Shown: in pieces, positions 29,415 through 38,129 of the stretch | Layout of the letters: the number at the start of each line of letters is the position of its first letter | How positions within the stretch are numbered: position 1 is the stretch's first letter | Source: Erwinia aphidicola | GTDB taxonomy: Bacteria > Pseudomonadota > Gammaproteobacteria > Enterobacterales > Enterobacteriaceae | Length of the DNA stretch: 64,000 nucleotides | Assembly: GCF_014773485.1 (NCBI RefSeq) | Contig: NZ_JACXBP010000001.1 | Coordinates: 620,001-684,000 of the forward strand | Direction of reading: 5' to 3' | Notes under the pieces: generated by a model | Databases searched by the model: none | Seen by the model: only the letters and a program-made list of their open reading frames with translations | What the model was told of the DNA's origin: nothing | Program-made: the position numbers and the translations under genes

Positions 29415-31829
29415 CTAGCGGCACACGGCAGTGGCCTCCTCGTAAAGTCCCGGCGCGCTGACCTTCTCCGGCAGGGTCAGGGTAAAGCGGCAGTCGCTTT
29501 TACCGGACTGCTCCACGGTGAAGGTGCTGCCTGAGACCGCGTCGTTAATAAATACCGTGCTTTTCTCCGCCACTACCGCGCTGAAGCTGTTGTCCGCAGC
29601 AAACACGCTGGCACCGGTCAGCAGCGGCTGGCCCTGCGCATCCTTAACCGTAACCAGTACGCGGCGGTTGCGCACCACGCCGAAATCGATATAGCTGACC
29701 GAACCGCGCGCGGCTGCCGTCTCATAAAAGGCGTTATTAATATCGACGTTTTTGCCCAGCGAGCGCGTGTCCACCTGAACGGCAGATTTGCTGTAGCTGG
29801 TGATTTGCGGGATCACCGCAAAACCGCGGCTGTCGGTCCAGGTCGGCCCGGCTGGCGTTTCCACACGCACGCCTTTCTCATCGCCAATTTTCGCAATGCC
29901 AAAGGTATCGCCGACCTTATACGGTGACAGTGTCACTCCGTGATTATGGACCACCGCCGCGCCGCTGGCGCGTCCTGACAGGGTGGTATAGCCATCGCTG
30001 TCGCGACCGATGCCGGCGCTCAGCTGGCTCACCGGGGTCACCATATCGAAGTTGCCGTTGGTCGAGGTGCGGTTGCTGCCGGTATCGTGCTCGGTCGACA
30101 GGCTGTAGTTACGATCCTGGCTCAGGCGCTCGCTGTAGCGTAACCCGGCACGGTTACCGTTTTTCGCCCCGTTAACCCAACTGCTGACGCTGCGGTCGCC
30201 AAACGGCACGCTCAGCGTCAGATAGAAGCGATCTTCACCGCCGTTATAGCCGCCGCTGCTGCGCTCTACGCTGGCACCGAGATAGGCACGACCGAAACTC
30301 TTACTCCAGCCACCGCGCAGATAGTTTACGTTGCCGCTGCCGTAGGTCTGTGCCTGAGAGAAGGCCAGATTAAACGCGCCGAGGTCCGTTCCTGACCAGC
30401 CGATACCCAGGCCGTACTGGCGACTGCTGCGGTTTTGTTCGGCGGGATCTTGCGCTACGGCATCACTCAGTTCGCGAAAGCCGCTGGTCTGCTGTGAGGC
30501 GTTGGCTGACAGGTTAATGCGCTCGGTCAGGTTGTAGCCCACGCTGGTATTCAATGACGCACCCTGACCGCCATTTTTACTGTCTCTTGCCGCGGTAGCC
30601 TGCACGGCCAGCAGGGTGTCGTTAAAGGGTTGAGCATCCACACCGACCGCTGCGGCCTGATAGGGTGCTGAAGCCAGCACGCCGCTGTTCAGCAACAGCC
30701 CGGGCGAGAACTGCCACCCTTTAGCCGCCGTTGCCAGCAGGGGCGACTCTGCGCTGCCCTGCTGATCGAGCCGACCGGCACCGAAGGCCCAGCCAGGCGC
30801 AATACGGTTGCCGTTCAGCAGAAAGGCGGCTGCCGGCACAATAAACTGCCTTTTTTCGCCGCCGCTACCGGTCACGCTGACTTCAAGATCGGAGCGGCTG
30901 TTGAGCAGGGTAAAGTCGCGCAGTGAAAACGGGCCAGCGGGAACGGTGGTGGTGTGGATCAGCACCCCGGACTGACGGATCTCGACCACAGACTGGCTGT
31001 CGGCAATCCCCTCGACCAGCCCCATACCGCGCCCTTTACCCTGTAGTGCCTGGTCGGGGAACAGCTGAAAACCGAGTACCTGCCCGGTGCCAAACATCGA
31101 GTTGCCAAGGCTAATCTGCCCGGCCTGGAAAATCTTTTTGTACTCTTTGAGCGTGCGCTGGGCGTAGGCATTCTGGTGCTGCAGCGTATCGCTGTTATTA
31201 AAGTGGGTCAGCGTCTGGCGGCTGCGGAAAATCCAGTCGCCGGCGTTGAATCCCGCTTCGCTAAGGACCTGATAATAGTTCAGCTTGCCGCTGCTGCTAC
31301 CGGAGGCGCTCAGATACTGTGCGTCATAGTTCAGCAGCCCGGCAACACCGCCGTGGCTCCAGTTCTGCTGCTCATCGTCACTTACGATGGCATCAGCAGG
31401 TACGGTCAGCGTGATGCTCTCATCCCCCGGGTTGAGCGTCAGCTCGGTTTGCGGCCACAGGGCTTTGAGATCGTAGCACTGCGCGCTGGCGCCGGGGAGT
31501 TGCAGTCCGGCAGCCTTGAAGAACGGGGCGTCGGCACACAGCTGTCCCTGCCGATCGAAGCTCGCTGTCACTTTACCGCGTGCGCGACCATTTACCGTCA
31601 GGCTTACGCTGGTTTCACCCGTAGTAAATCGCGGGGCATTTTTAAAGGTTTCAGCAATGCGCGGATCGATGCCGCGCGATTTTAACGCTTCGGTATCGAA
31701 TTCCGTCTCCTCAGCGGCATAGAGCGCCGGTACGGATACCAGATTACCGAGGATCAGCAGGCTGAGTAGCGACAGCCGGAACAGTGACGGAGCAGATTGA
31801 ACAGCAGATGCGGCTTGGGCCAGTTTCAT
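29415..31829 (-). CDS. Outer-membrane fimbrial usher (YhcD-like)
   Basis: 804 residues with an extended signal peptide ending near ALYA, an N-terminal substrate-binding region (EETEFDTEALKSRGID), a long beta-barrel core (LNYDAQYLSASGSS, GQVLGFQLFPD, SVSSWVNGAKNGNRAGLRYS) and a C-terminal plug/periplasmic part with GASVFAADN and a final cysteine pair (DCRF and AVCR). It is a PapC/FimD-superfamily pore that accepts chaperone-subunit complexes and extrudes them. It stands between the duplicated DUF1120 genes and copy C, so it uses the locus's own subunits. The leader carries AAACACGTCGAGAT, shared with the chaperone gene. Confidence 0.93.
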   Translation of the reverse strand: MKLAQAASAVQSAPSLFRLSLLSLLILGNLVSVPALYAAEETEFDTEALKSRGIDPRIAETFKNAPRFTTGETSVSLTVNGRARGKVTASFDRQGQLCADAPFFKAAGLQLPGASAQCYDLKALWPQTELTLNPGDESITLTVPADAIVSDDEQQNWSHGGVAGLLNYDAQYLSASGSSSGKLNYYQVLSEAGFNAGDWIFRSRQTLTHFNNSDTLQHQNAYAQRTLKEYKKIFQAGQISLGNSMFGTGQVLGFQLFPDQALQGKGRGMGLVEGIADSQSVVEIRQSGVLIHTTTVPAGPFSLRDFTLLNSRSDLEVSVTGSGGEKRQFIVPAAAFLLNGNRIAPGWAFGAGRLDQQGSAESPLLATAAKGWQFSPGLLLNSGVLASAPYQAAAVGVDAQPFNDTLLAVQATAARDSKNGGQGASLNTSVGYNLTERINLSANASQQTSGFRELSDAVAQDPAEQNRSSRQYGLGIGWSGTDLGAFNLAFSQAQTYGSGNVNYLRGGWSKSFGRAYLGASVERSSGGYNGGEDRFYLTLSVPFGDRSVSSWVNGAKNGNRAGLRYSERLSQDRNYSLSTEHDTGSNRTSTNGNFDMVTPVSQLSAGIGRDSDGYTTLSGRASGAAVVHNHGVTLSPYKVGDTFGIAKIGDEKGVRVETPAGPTWTDSRGFAVIPQITSYSKSAVQVDTRSLGKNVDINNAFYETAAARGSVSYIDFGVVRNRRVLVTVKDAQGQPLLTGASVFAADNSFSAVVAEKSTVFINDAVSGSTFTVEQSGKSDCRFTLTLPEKVSAPGLYEEATAVCR

Positions 31830-32010
31830 TTTGGTATCTCGACGTGTTTAAAGTTAAGCGATAAGCCTGAATCTGTGTCCAGGTGGGATCTCTTTTTGCT
31901 GGGGGAATTTTCGCAATTTATTGGAAACTTCTTAATCAGAGCCACGTCAGCAATCAGCAGGGCAAGGGATCGCGATCTGACAGAAATGGACTACATGGAT
32001 GACGATGGGA

Positions 32011-32040
32011 ACAAAAAAAACCCGCTCAGGTGAGCGGGTT
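32011..32040 (-). terminator. Terminator of DUF1120 copy A
   Basis: AACCCGCTCA pairs with TGAGCGGGTT (32019-32028 with 32031-32040) and is followed on the minus strand by eight Ts. The same stem follows copy B. Confidence 0.93.
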
Positions 32041-32058
32041 CGCTTTGATAAGGTGTAA

Positions 32059-32748
32059 TTACATGTAGACCAGGGTGATCGTGGTCAAACCGTCGAGGTT
32101 AATCGGTTTGGTCAGGTCCAGGTTTTCACCTTTGTTGATATAAGCCTGCACGCCCAGTTTACCCGCGAGGTTAGTGAAGGCGACAGGCGTGGTGCCGCTG
32201 GTGCTCCAGGTGGTGTTGCGACTGTAGTTAGGGTCGAAGAGAATACCTGCGTAGTTATCCTGGATCCAGGTTGTGCCGCTGTCAGCTTTACGCAGGTTGT
32301 TGGCCGCGACGCTATCAACGGTCACTGAACCTGGATTAATGCGTACCGCGTAGCCACCAATTTTATCAGCGCCATCCATGCCGAGACCCACAGCGGCAAC
32401 CAGGCCCATGCCGAATAAATTAACCGGTGCTGTGCCTGCTGCCTGAGCTGACTCGGTTACACCCGCGGTGGTGCCCGGGCGACCGCTTACAGCTTTTAAT
32501 GCGACTTTGGCAGGTGCATCGCACTGGATAGAGAAATCAATCTCTTTGGCAGGCAGCACGGTGTAGTCAGTCGCGCTGATGGTATCAGCCTTAATAGTGC
32601 CGTAATCCACGGTGCCGCCGCCGGAGAGGGTTGGGGTACAGGCCGCAGGAACGATAGTACCAATCACGCGCACGTCAACGCTGTCGGCAGCAAAAGCAGA
32701 GGCGGTAGTGGCCAGCAGAGCCAGCGCCAGAACGGTTTTCTTCATCAT
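32059..32748 (-). CDS. DUF1120 fimbrial subunit (copy A)
   Basis: 229 residues from MMKKTVLALALLATTASAFA (signal peptide). The next ~45 residues (DSVDVRVIGTIVPAACTPTL through DTISATDYTVL) are identical to copy B and nearly so to copy C. The middle (~85-190) is divergent, then AGKLGVQAYINKG and LDGLTTITLVYM return to near identity. Cys in AACTP and IQCDA form the expected disulfide. A penultimate Tyr is present. I chose the start closest to the signal peptide. The frame extends 17 codons further. It has a private leader and terminator, so it is probably a single-gene unit. Confidence 0.87.
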   Translation of the reverse strand: MMKKTVLALALLATTASAFAADSVDVRVIGTIVPAACTPTLSGGGTVDYGTIKADTISATDYTVLPAKEIDFSIQCDAPAKVALKAVSGRPGTTAGVTESAQAAGTAPVNLFGMGLVAAVGLGMDGADKIGGYAVRINPGSVTVDSVAANNLRKADSGTTWIQDNYAGILFDPNYSRNTTWSTSGTTPVAFTNLAGKLGVQAYINKGENLDLTKPINLDGLTTITLVYM

Positions 32749-32945
32749 GATAAACATCTCAATAATAGATAATTTATTAGGCGGGCTGACACAGCCCACA
32801 TTTAGCCACGGTGGCCGGTTAAATAATCCATTCTGGCGGCAGATTTCTGACGCGGCTTAATGGCTTATTTGTCCGCAGAGGAGAAGCTCTTCTCTGTTGA
32901 TGGCAGAATTATGCGTGCTTTCTTCAGGGGGAAATATCGGAGCGG
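32745..32945 (-). repeat. Duplicated leader/promoter block, copy A
   Basis: About 200 bases upstream of copy A that match 33770-33970 with only about ten differences. It includes a perfect 14-base palindrome GAGAAGCTCTTCTC (32881-32894) and the ribosome-binding region. It marks the boundary of the tandem duplication. Confidence 0.9.
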
Positions 32946-33018
32946 AGTCGCCATCGCGTGTGAATAATACGCCAGCAGCGTATGAAAAGGATGACAGGCA
33001 GAGAAGGGCAATTTCGCA

Positions 33019-33047
33019 ACAAAAAAACCCGCTCAGGTGAGCGGGTT
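33019..33047 (-). terminator. Terminator of DUF1120 copy B
   Basis: AACCCGCTCA/TGAGCGGGTT hairpin (33026-33035 with 33038-33047) with a following T run on the minus strand, identical in stem to the one after copy A. Confidence 0.93.
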
Positions 33048-33068
33048 AGCATCAGAAACGGTGGGAAA

Positions 33069-33773
33069 TTACAGGTAAAGCAGAGTAATAGTGGTCAGGC
33101 CATCCAGGTGAATGGGCTTGGAGAGATCCAGCGCTTCACCCTTATTGATATAAGCCTGCACGCCCAGCTTACCGGCCAGAGTGGTGAAGGCCACTGGCGT
33201 ACGAGTACCCGGCTCTGCCCAGCTTGTCATGCGTACCTGTGAGAAAGGTGAATAAACGATACCTGCCCAGGCGTCGTTGGTCCAGGCGGAAATCACGCCC
33301 GCTCTGTTATCAGCACGCAGGCTGTCAACCGCCGCGCCGTCAGCCGTCACGGTACTGTTGTCAATACGAACAGCGTAACCGCCAATCTTATCACTGCCGT
33401 CCAGACCCAGCCCCGCTGCTGCTACGCCCTCAAGCCCAAACAGGTTGAAAGGGGGATAGGCCACACCCTGGTTGGTCTCTGTGCCCGCTGCGACAGAACC
33501 CGGGCGGCCAGTCGCCGCGGTCAGTGCCACTTTGGCCGGTGCATCGCAGCTGATGGAGAAGTCAATCTGCTTCTCTGCCAGCACGGTGTAGTCAGTCGCG
33601 CTGATGGTATCAGCTTTAATGGTGCCGTAATCCACGGTGCCGCCGCCGGACAGGGTCGGGGTACAGGCCGCAGGAACGATAGTACCAATCACGCGCACGT
33701 CAACGCTGTCGGCAGCAAAAGCAGAGGCGGTAGTGGCCAGCAGAGCCAGTGCCAGAACGGTTTTCTTCATCAT
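33069..33773 (-). CDS. DUF1120 fimbrial subunit (copy B)
   Basis: 234 residues: signal peptide MMKKTVLALALLATTASAFA, then a segment identical to copy A through DTISATDYTVL. Cysteines are in AACTP and ISCDA. The middle region differs in sequence and length (for example QGVAYPPFNLFGLEG against AGTAPVNLFGMGL in A). The C-terminus is LDGLTTITLLYL. A duplicated leader lies upstream and its own terminator downstream. It is likely a major subunit or an alternative form of the same fimbria. The start is an ATG just before MKKTV, with an upstream ATG three codons away. Confidence 0.87.
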   Translation of the reverse strand: MMKKTVLALALLATTASAFAADSVDVRVIGTIVPAACTPTLSGGGTVDYGTIKADTISATDYTVLAEKQIDFSISCDAPAKVALTAATGRPGSVAAGTETNQGVAYPPFNLFGLEGVAAAGLGLDGSDKIGGYAVRIDNSTVTADGAAVDSLRADNRAGVISAWTNDAWAGIVYSPFSQVRMTSWAEPGTRTPVAFTTLAGKLGVQAYINKGEALDLSKPIHLDGLTTITLLYL

Positions 33774-33970
33774 GATTAACATCTCAATAATAGATAATTT
33801 ATTAGACGGGCTGACACAGCCCGCGTTTGGCCACGGTGGCCGGTTAAATAATCCATTCTGACGGCAGAACTCTGACGCGGCTTAATGGCTTATTTGTCCG
33901 CAGAGGAGAAGCTCTTCTCTGTTGATGGCAGAATTATGCGTGCTTTCTTCAGGGGGAAATATCGGAGCGG
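33770..33970 (-). repeat. Duplicated leader/promoter block, copy B
   Basis: Near-identical counterpart of 32745-32945, with the same 14-base palindrome at 33906-33919. The identity stops abruptly at GGAGCGG in both copies. Confidence 0.9.
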
Positions 33971-34063
33971 GGCGGTGCGGATGACTGAAACTCAGCCATG
34001 GTTTGTAGGACAAGGATGACGCGCTGGCCTTTGCGCCCGCCAGGGCGCGGCGGCAGAGATTGA

Positions 34064-34390
34064 TTACAGGTAATAGAGTTCCAGCGTGGTCAGTCCGCTT
34101 AGCGGGCTGCGCTGGCGGTTCTCAATTTTCATCTGGCCATTGGCGAGAGGGCGCAGACGGTAATTTTCCGTTTCACCCGGGCGCAGTGACAGAGCGCGTA
34201 AGTTCACTGCTTTATTCTGCTGACAGCTAACGCTTACCGTTAACTGTGCTCTGTTGCTGCCCGCGGCTGTGGGCTGGCAGGCTTCCGGCACGATCACCCC
34301 GGTGACGCGTACGCTCAGGCTTTCCGTGGCAAAAACGCCATGACTGGCCATTAGGCCAGACAGTAATAGTGCAAATGTGATTTTTTTCAT
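34064..34390 (-). CDS. Short DUF1120-like subunit
   Basis: 108 residues: signal peptide MKKITFALLLSGLMASHGVF..., then TESLSVRVTGVIVPEACQPT, clearly homologous to the N-terminal part of copies A-C, a second Cys (VSVSCQQ), and a C-terminus SGLTTLELYYL homologous to their ends. The whole middle (~120 residues) is missing, with the frame intact. It could be an internally deleted subunit that still folds as one Ig-like pilin domain, or a specialised minor or terminator subunit. It is first of the DUF1120 series, downstream of the autotransporter. Confidence 0.8.
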   Translation of the reverse strand: MKKITFALLLSGLMASHGVFATESLSVRVTGVIVPEACQPTAAGSNRAQLTVSVSCQQNKAVNLRALSLRPGETENYRLRPLANGQMKIENRQRSPLSGLTTLELYYL

Positions 34391-34653
34391 CTTGATTCTC
34401 CTGTTCAGGTGCAGCCTTATTATGGCGCATTAGGACCCGGTATAAGAATCGGCATTTTGGGCAACGACCTAAATATTTTTTGAAAAAGCAGCCGCCCGCA
34501 GAAGAGGAAAATCGAAGGGGTTATCTTTACTGAATAAAATCAACAGGTCAGTATGTTGAAGGGGAAGGCGGAATGGAAGGGCACTTTAAAGCAGAACCGA
34601 TGCGTGCCCCTGACAAGGCAACGCATCGTGAAAGATATTAAACGCTACTCTGA

Positions 34654-37600
34654 CTACCAGCTCCAGCGCACCCCGAGGCTGCCGCCGAGCGGGGCTTCAA
34701 CTTTGTTGCCTTTGCTGTAGTCCACCTCGCCATACATCTGCAGCGACGGCGTCAGCTGGGCGCTGACCCCCGCGCCATACTGGCCGCGCAGCCCGGAGGG
34801 GTTATTGCTGAAGCGAATACCATTGAGCACCACCGGGTTACTGTCGACGAACTCGTTGATCGCCGCCGCTTTCAGCCACGGCTGGATCTGCGCACCGCTC
34901 TCCAGCGTCAGGGTGCGGCCAACCACCAGATTCAGCGCTGCCTGCTGCGAACGCATCGCCCCGGTTTTAACCTGCATGCCATTATCCAGCTGCCACGGCT
35001 TACCGTTAATCCAGCCGGTTGACAGCAGGGCGGAAGGCTCGATAAACAGCCCGCGATCGAGGTCAATATGGCGGCCGAGTTCAGCCGAAAGCGCCAGCCC
35101 GGCTGTATTGAAACCGCCTTTAGCAAGATTGCCACCTGCCATCAGCGCGCGGGTGCGGGTGCTGTAGTTATTGGCTTTGGCGACCGCGTCCAGATACCAG
35201 CCATCCTCAAGCAGCCAGGTGTTATAGGCACCAATAAAGAAGCTGTTGATTTTACCGCTGCTGCGGTCGGCCAGGTCGAGCTGGCTGTCGCTGAAACCGC
35301 CAAACACGCCCAGCAGCATCTGCTGCTCACCGACTGCTTTAGCGGCATCCGCACCCAGCATCATGCCCTGCTGATCGATCTTCACGCTGCTGTTCTGAAT
35401 CCCGCTGAGATGTGAACGGTTACCTAACATCCTTATCCACGCTCCACCCTGCTGTTTACCCAGGCGAATATCACCCAGTCGGGTGCGTAAGGTGCTTAGC
35501 TCACTCTGTGCCACCTGCGGCAGCGCGTTGGAGATCCCCAGCGCGCTGCGCGCCGAGGCGCTAAGCTGCGGGTTAACTACCGGCTTAACCACCGGTCGGA
35601 CAACGGGATTGACTCCCGGTGGCGTAACGGGGGCTACGATTGGCGGCGTGTCAGTGTCAGTACCCGGCTCTGATGGCTGCGTTGGCTGTTCCGGATTGTC
35701 CTCGCCCGGCGGTAGATCAATATCTGGCGTATCCGGGTTGGCTGATTTTGCCGCCAGTACCCAGTCAGCACCGCGCTGCTGAAGCTCATACTGATAAACA
35801 CCGGCATCCACCGCGCCATTTTTCAGGCTGAAGATCGCGTTGCCGCCGCCCGTCAGCACCACCGGAAGCACGCCTTCGCTGTTAGCCGGTTCCGCGCCGC
35901 TGTCATTAATGCTCAGCTGGTGATCCCCTGCTGCGGTGCCGTGAATATCCAGCAGGTCGCCGCGCAGCGCGGCAATATCGGTATTCATGGCAAAGCTACC
36001 GTTACCGCTCAGTGAATCCAGCGTCAGGGTAGAGAAGGCACCGGGGTGAGCAACAAAATTGACCTGGCCATTCTGTTGCAGTGCGCCCACGCTCGAGTTG
36101 GCGCTCAGATTCCAGCTGCTGTTATCCAGCGTTAGCGAGGAGATATTTTGTGCCGCGCCGGTCAGCGTAGAGAGCTGACTTAACGTAACGTTGACACTGT
36201 CCGCGGCGGTCGCTCTGAGATCGCCATTAATCACCACCTGATTATCTGCCTTCAGATCGATCTGACTGCCGGCGTTGACATCCAGCGCTACGCCGCTGCC
36301 GCTGTCGACGGTGGTCCCGTTGCTCAGCTGCACGCGGCTGTTGGCGCTACTGGCGATGATTGCCCGGTCGCGCTCGCTGCTGAGGCGGCTATTATCCAGC
36401 GTTACGCTGCTGGCCAGGCCCGCGCTATTACTGCTTAGCGATAAACCTGCCGCTGCGCCGTGGGTGCAGAGGTCGCTGTTGGCAAGATTCAGGGTTCCCG
36501 AACGGGTAGCCAGCGCGTAAGCACTGTCGCCAGCGGTATTGACCGTCAGGTTATCACCATTGATGATCGATCCAGAATAGGCCAGCAGGCCGGTTGCACC
36601 GTCGCCTGTGGTGGTGATGTCGCTATTGGCCAGTGAGATCGCGCCCCCATTGGCGGCAAAAACCCCCAGCCCACCGCGGCCGTCGCTGTTAACCGTGACC
36701 TTATCACCGTCAACGCGCGATTCGCTGTACAGGCCATAGCTGCTGACGCCATGAGTGGTGAGCTGCGAGTTGCTGATAATCGCCGGACCGTACTGCGCGT
36801 TAAACGCATGGGCACCGTTACCCTCGGTGGTAAAACGGCTGTCGCTGACATCGGCGCGGGAATTCGCATCGGCAATCCACACCCCATCGGCTCCGTTGCC
36901 GCTGGTGTGGATCTGGCTGCCGCTGACCGTGGCGCTGGCATTTTTATTCACGTTAATGCCAATGCCGTTTTGGGTAGCAATCTGGCTGTTAATCAGCGTG
37001 ATATCGCCTTCAAGCAGCCAGACGCCATTGCCGTTAGCGGTGGTAATGGCGCTGTCGGTAATGGTGGCCGTGGCGTGCCCGCCGTTAGCGTTATACAGAT
37101 TGATACCGTCATTGAAGTCAGCCGTCACCAGAGTCAGATTGCTGCCGGTCAGCTCCCCGTTGCCCAGCATCAGCGCACCCTGATAACCGCTACCCAGCAC
37201 GCTAATGGTCGAATCGCTCAGAGAAGCCATCACCCCTTGGCTGCTGTCAGAGAGGCTGTAGGCCAGCACAACGCCTTTCGCTTCGTTGCCGCTGGAGGAG
37301 ATGGCCAGATTGCTGGTGCTCAGCGTGCCGTCAGCAAGCAGCACGCCACTGCTCTGTGCGCCGGTGGTGGTTAACGTCAGCGGCGTGGTCGCGCTGCCGT
37401 TCAGGGTTAACTGTGCCGCACGCGCCCCGTTGACGGCGGCACTGTTGACGCCCTGGGTGGTGACCTTACCGCCGCTCAGGGTCAGACTGGCATTGTTGAC
37501 GCGCGCCCCATCTGCCATCAGACCATTGGTGGCCAGAGTTGCGTCACGCAGATTCATCGCCGCCTGACTGGTGGCATAAGCCGCGAAAAGCATACTGCCG

Positions 37601-37812
37601 GAGGTGGAAAACGTCAGCGGCTGATTGGTTTCGAGCAGGCTACCCACATCGCTGGCGAACAGAGGATAGTCACCGGCAATCGCGCTGCTAAAATCATTGA
37701 GGGGCTGCATATAGTTGCCGCCGGTCGCACTGTAACCTGCCTGGGCATTAAAGCTTAAGGTGCATGAAGAGATCGCGAGCAAACAGCACTGAGATAATAA
37801 TGAACGTCGCAT
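34654..37812 (-). CDS. Autotransporter adhesin (pertactin-like passenger, type Va)
   Basis: 1052 residues. A signal peptide (MRRSLLSQCCLLAISSCTLS...AQA) is followed by a passenger (~30-640) of repeated short beta-helix strands rich in Asn, Ser, Gly and Thr (SQIHTSGNGADGVW, SRFTTEGNGAHAFN, SDITTTGDGATGLL: about 20-25 residues apart). A Pro-rich linker (~670-740, PPGEDNPEQP, PPGVNPVVRPVVKPVV) leads to a C-terminal beta-barrel (~770-1052) ending in GVRWSW with a terminal aromatic. No protease triad or RGD motif was found, so an adhesin or biofilm role is the best guess. It is divergent from the two-component genes. Confidence 0.9.
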   Translation of the reverse strand: MRRSLLSQCCLLAISSCTLSFNAQAGYSATGGNYMQPLNDFSSAIAGDYPLFASDVGSLLETNQPLTFSTSGSMLFAAYATSQAAMNLRDATLATNGLMADGARVNNASLTLSGGKVTTQGVNSAAVNGARAAQLTLNGSATTPLTLTTTGAQSSGVLLADGTLSTSNLAISSSGNEAKGVVLAYSLSDSSQGVMASLSDSTISVLGSGYQGALMLGNGELTGSNLTLVTADFNDGINLYNANGGHATATITDSAITTANGNGVWLLEGDITLINSQIATQNGIGINVNKNASATVSGSQIHTSGNGADGVWIADANSRADVSDSRFTTEGNGAHAFNAQYGPAIISNSQLTTHGVSSYGLYSESRVDGDKVTVNSDGRGGLGVFAANGGAISLANSDITTTGDGATGLLAYSGSIINGDNLTVNTAGDSAYALATRSGTLNLANSDLCTHGAAAGLSLSSNSAGLASSVTLDNSRLSSERDRAIIASSANSRVQLSNGTTVDSGSGVALDVNAGSQIDLKADNQVVINGDLRATAADSVNVTLSQLSTLTGAAQNISSLTLDNSSWNLSANSSVGALQQNGQVNFVAHPGAFSTLTLDSLSGNGSFAMNTDIAALRGDLLDIHGTAAGDHQLSINDSGAEPANSEGVLPVVLTGGGNAIFSLKNGAVDAGVYQYELQQRGADWVLAAKSANPDTPDIDLPPGEDNPEQPTQPSEPGTDTDTPPIVAPVTPPGVNPVVRPVVKPVVNPQLSASARSALGISNALPQVAQSELSTLRTRLGDIRLGKQQGGAWIRMLGNRSHLSGIQNSSVKIDQQGMMLGADAAKAVGEQQMLLGVFGGFSDSQLDLADRSSGKINSFFIGAYNTWLLEDGWYLDAVAKANNYSTRTRALMAGGNLAKGGFNTAGLALSAELGRHIDLDRGLFIEPSALLSTGWINGKPWQLDNGMQVKTGAMRSQQAALNLVVGRTLTLESGAQIQPWLKAAAINEFVDSNPVVLNGIRFSNNPSGLRGQYGAGVSAQLTPSLQMYGEVDYSKGNKVEAPLGGSLGVRWSW

Positions 37813-38129
37813 AAGTATCATTTCTTCTACAAAGATAAGTGAACAGGGAAAATTAAATAAAGCGAATCTGTGAATTAAATTAATAACGGCTTCAACAGAT
37901 CGGCTTTATGTGATGTTAATTTGAAAACCCTATGATCCTACGCCCTTGCAGGGAGGTTTTAATAAGACGCAACATGTTGCTGAGTGGGCATATTCTTTTA
38001 TTTAGTGGTCCTTTTCCTACCGGCTTACACGCCCCAGGATATTTCTGGTTTTTTTTATTCTTTCGCTTTGCCAAAACAAAATGATGTGACAGTATTTAAT
38101 CAGACTTAAATAATGACATGAGGCCATCC
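37813..38129. promoter_or_regulatory. Shared divergent control region of the autotransporter and two-component genes
   Basis: About 315 bases with no ORF, AT-rich on both sides. It contains a perfect 12-base palindrome GCAACATGTTGC (37969-37980) and an imperfect inverted element, TCCTACG...TTGCAGGGA (37934-37953), that loosely recalls EvgA-type boxes. Any regulator binding here could control both directions. Assignment to the adjacent regulator is inference. Confidence 0.45.
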
